DNA from: Ruminococcaceae bacterium UBA1404
GTDB taxonomy: Bacteria; Bacillota; Clostridia; Oscillospirales; Ruminococcaceae
Assembly (NCBI GenBank): GCA_002305075.1
Contig: DBQC01000017.1
Span: 1 to 64,000, forward strand
DNA: 64,000 nucleotides
Direction of reading: 5' to 3'
Below, piece by piece: positions 62,649-64,000 of the stretch. Below the pieces are notes generated by a model. That model saw only the letters and a program-made list of their open reading frames with translations, made no database searches and was not told where the DNA came from. Made by a program: the position numbers and the translations under genes. Every line of letters begins with the position of its first letter. Positions within the stretch are counted from its first letter, which is position 1.

Positions 62649-62686
62649 GAGCGCATCTAAAAAAGCAAAGAGCAGGAGGATGAATT

Positions 62687-62776
62687 ATGGTAGTTTACAA
62701 GGATGGCAAAACAAAGACCCGGATCAGGTCAAACATTCCGCACAAACGCTTTAAGAAACGGCCCAGTTCGCCATAG
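62687..62776 (+). pseudogene. Short frame with a strong ribosome site, probably a truncated gene
   Basis: A perfect AGGAGG (62674-62679) seven bases before ATG 62687 starts a 29-residue, very basic peptide (VVYKDGKTKTRIRSNIP...). A gene start without a gene body suggests truncation by deletion or insertion. Nothing else is recognised in 62777-62906. Confidence 0.35.
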
Positions 62777-62906
62777 TTAAGGTTGCTGTCTTGATCAACT
62801 GCCGGATACTCGATATTTTTATGGCAAAAGCCTGATAAGGAGGGCTCTGATTGATCAACCGAAATGATGAACGATAACGAAATCAAATGACATATTTGTA
62901 AAAAGG

Positions 62907-62946
62907 GCACAAAAACGCCTGCAAGTAATGTAATACTTGCAGGCGT
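62907..62946 (-). terminator. Terminator after the frameshifted secreted-protein gene
   Basis: ACGCCTGCAAGTA and TACTTGCAGGCGT, a perfect 13-base dyad (62915-62946), followed on the minus strand by TTTTGTG. Confidence 0.88.
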
Positions 62947-62984
62947 ATCCTATTATTGCACGATCTTCTTGTTCTGCCGATTAT

Positions 62985-63676
62985 TTAGTTAAGAACAACT
63001 CCACTGTCAACTATAACCGTTTCCCGCTCAGGAGCATTTTGGATGCTCCAGCTGAACTTATTTCCGTTACCGTTATAGGATACTAGAACACTGTAACCAC
63101 CAAGATCTCCTTCAAAGGTTGATGTCAGGTTGCTTGCACTGCCATTAGGAAGCGCATTGGACTTGCCTTCAATTAGGACTGTATCAGTGTAAGAAGAAGA
63201 TTTTTCTTCATTGAGCGTTTCGGTACCGTCGCTCCATACGTCATACACATCTATCACAACAGTATATGTTTCTGTGATATCTGCTGTTATGTAGTTAGCC
63301 TTGGGGCCTTGTTGATTCTTTTGATTAGCTAAGAAGCCAACAGAAGCGACATAACCATCGAACGTAGTTGTTGTTATCGTACGCGTACCAATGATGGTTG
63401 GTTCTTCCGGAGTATCCGAACCGTAAGTACCCACTAAGGTGAGTGGGCCGGTAAAAGCGCTCTGCTCACCGACAAAATAATTGCCGTTGCCATTTACTTC
63501 TTTAGTATAGGTTTTTTTGTTGTCCTTGTATGTAACTATACCTGTATAGCCGTTTGTAACATCAATGTACATTTATCTGCGGTCTTTCTAAGAACAACTC
63601 CCTCGGCGGCCATTGCTATAACTGTGAACGAGAATACCATTGCGAGGACAAGTGCGATAGATAAAAGTTTCCTCAT
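62985..63676 (-). pseudogene. Frameshifted secreted protein gene
   Basis: Translation starts at ATG 63676, eight bases after GGAGG, and gives a clear signal peptide (RKLLSIALVLAMVFSFTVIAMAAEG). The frame runs into a stop at 63536. A second frame, beginning MYIDVTNGYTG at 63572, carries on for 195 residues. Adding one A at GATAAATG joins them as ADK-MYIDVTNG, so one base appears lost near 63572. The mature part is Thr/Gly/Asn-rich, likely beta-structured and extracellular, with no recognised domain. It is A+T-richer than the core genes. Natural pseudogene, phase variation or a sequencing error are all possible. Confidence 0.7.
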
Positions 63677-63703
63677 TGCCAAAACCTCCAAAAATAAGTA
63701 TAT

Positions 63704-63742
63704 GCCTCTTTTATTCTGGAGTTGTGGTTCTCCGTTTTCAGC
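63704..63742 (-). repeat. 39-bp repeat, copy A
   Basis: Matches copy B (63773-63811) at 34 of 39 positions, same orientation. It lies in the leader of the frameshifted gene; between the copies is a small CGCTGC/GCAGCG hairpin. Confidence 0.75.
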
Positions 63743-63772
63743 CTCGCTGCTATCGCGCAGCGTGGTCAAGCG

Positions 63773-63811
63773 GCCTCTTTTGTTCTGAAGTTGGGGTTCT
63801 TCATTTTCAGC
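63773..63811 (-). repeat. 39-bp repeat, copy B
   Basis: Second copy of the direct repeat, 69 bp from copy A. The whole stretch 63677-63910 is also open on the minus strand in the signal-peptide frame, reading two copies of EPQLQNKRG. Confidence 0.75.
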
Positions 63812-63968
63812 TACTTTTAAAGGAAACATAGCAACCCACTCACTAGATTCATAGCCACGGTATCCAATTGTTACCGGGGCGTCTGCGAATAACCCCCCTT
63901 TTATCATCATAATTGTCTAATATCACCATAGCCATATGCCTATATACCTTCTTGAATGGTATACTTTT

Positions 63969-63997
63969 ATTGTATTGCATGTCCGCACAGAAATCAA
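63969..63997 (-). promoter_or_regulatory. Possible promoter of the frameshifted secreted-protein gene
   Basis: Minus-strand TTGATT (63992-63997), 17-bp spacer, TACAAT (63969-63974; five of six). It would give a leader of about 285 bases through the 39-bp repeats. Nothing else is seen in 63812-64000. Confidence 0.5.
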
Positions 63998-64000
63998 GTG

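Noticed and set aside
62695..62910. 71-codon minus frame
   Set aside because: No ribosome site, and it overlaps the frame at 62687-62776, which has the better start signal.

Overview
The window is part of the chromosome of an endospore-forming member of the Clostridia. By eye it is G+C-rich (high fifties percent) and most likely a relative of Oscillospirales/Ruminococcaceae. The evidence is spo0A, spoIVB and a complete gerA-type germination operon, together with addAB, csoR-copA-copZ, nrdR and an infC-rpmI-rplT operon with an L20-type leader. No rRNA, tRNA or CRISPR array is visible. Most genes lie on the minus strand.

Region 1 (1-18154, all minus) is one long housekeeping block. Transcription starts at a near-perfect sigma-A promoter (18126-18154) with an attenuated leader, followed by infC (ATT start codon), rpmI, rplT and a terminator. 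It continues with a SpoU-type methyltransferase, dprA, topA, trmFO, plsX, rnc, smc, ftsY, rdgB, yhbY, a fused nadD-yqeK, an LCP-family gene, rsfS and leuS (cut by the window edge). Many genes overlap by 4-14 bp, so the block is largely co-transcribed.

Region 2 (18155-22138) holds a plus-strand chemoreceptor with its own promoter and terminator, and a minus-strand CapA-like protein. Region 3 (22139-37074) is repair and sporulation: addB-addA, spo0A, spoIVB and gerAA-gerAB-gerAC on minus; a divergent DUF421-DUF4363 pair on plus, probably spore-membrane proteins; then nrdR and a small DUF6514-like gene.

Region 4 (37075-53036) has asparaginase, an aspartate-type aminotransferase and asnS, a CadD-like transporter, ilvE, the copper operon with a visible CsoR operator, a HemG-like flavodoxin, a YbaK deacylase, a lipoprotein, a phosphoesterase, an AGCS amino-acid symporter, a glyoxalase-fold protein and a BofC-like protein. 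Two gene-poor patches (37.1-37.7 and 49.0-49.7 kb) carry unusual palindromes.

Region 5 (53037-62152) has a class A PBP, a Pro-rich protein ending in a ferritin-like domain that has lost metal ligands, an M23 peptidase, a lipoprotein, a secreted Ig-like protein, and guaA. The GuaA amidotransferase half lacks its catalytic histidine. Region 6 (62153-64000) is visibly A+T-richer: small orphan reading frames, a frameshifted secreted-protein gene and a 39-bp duplicated repeat. It looks like acquired, decaying DNA next to the 3' end of guaA, a known integration target.

The most notable points are the degenerate glutaminase half of GuaA, the ligand-less ferritin-like protein, the nadD-yqeK fusion, the Lys/Ala repeat tail of TopA and the DUF421/DUF4363 pair facing the gerA operon. 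No wholly new multi-gene system could be demonstrated.
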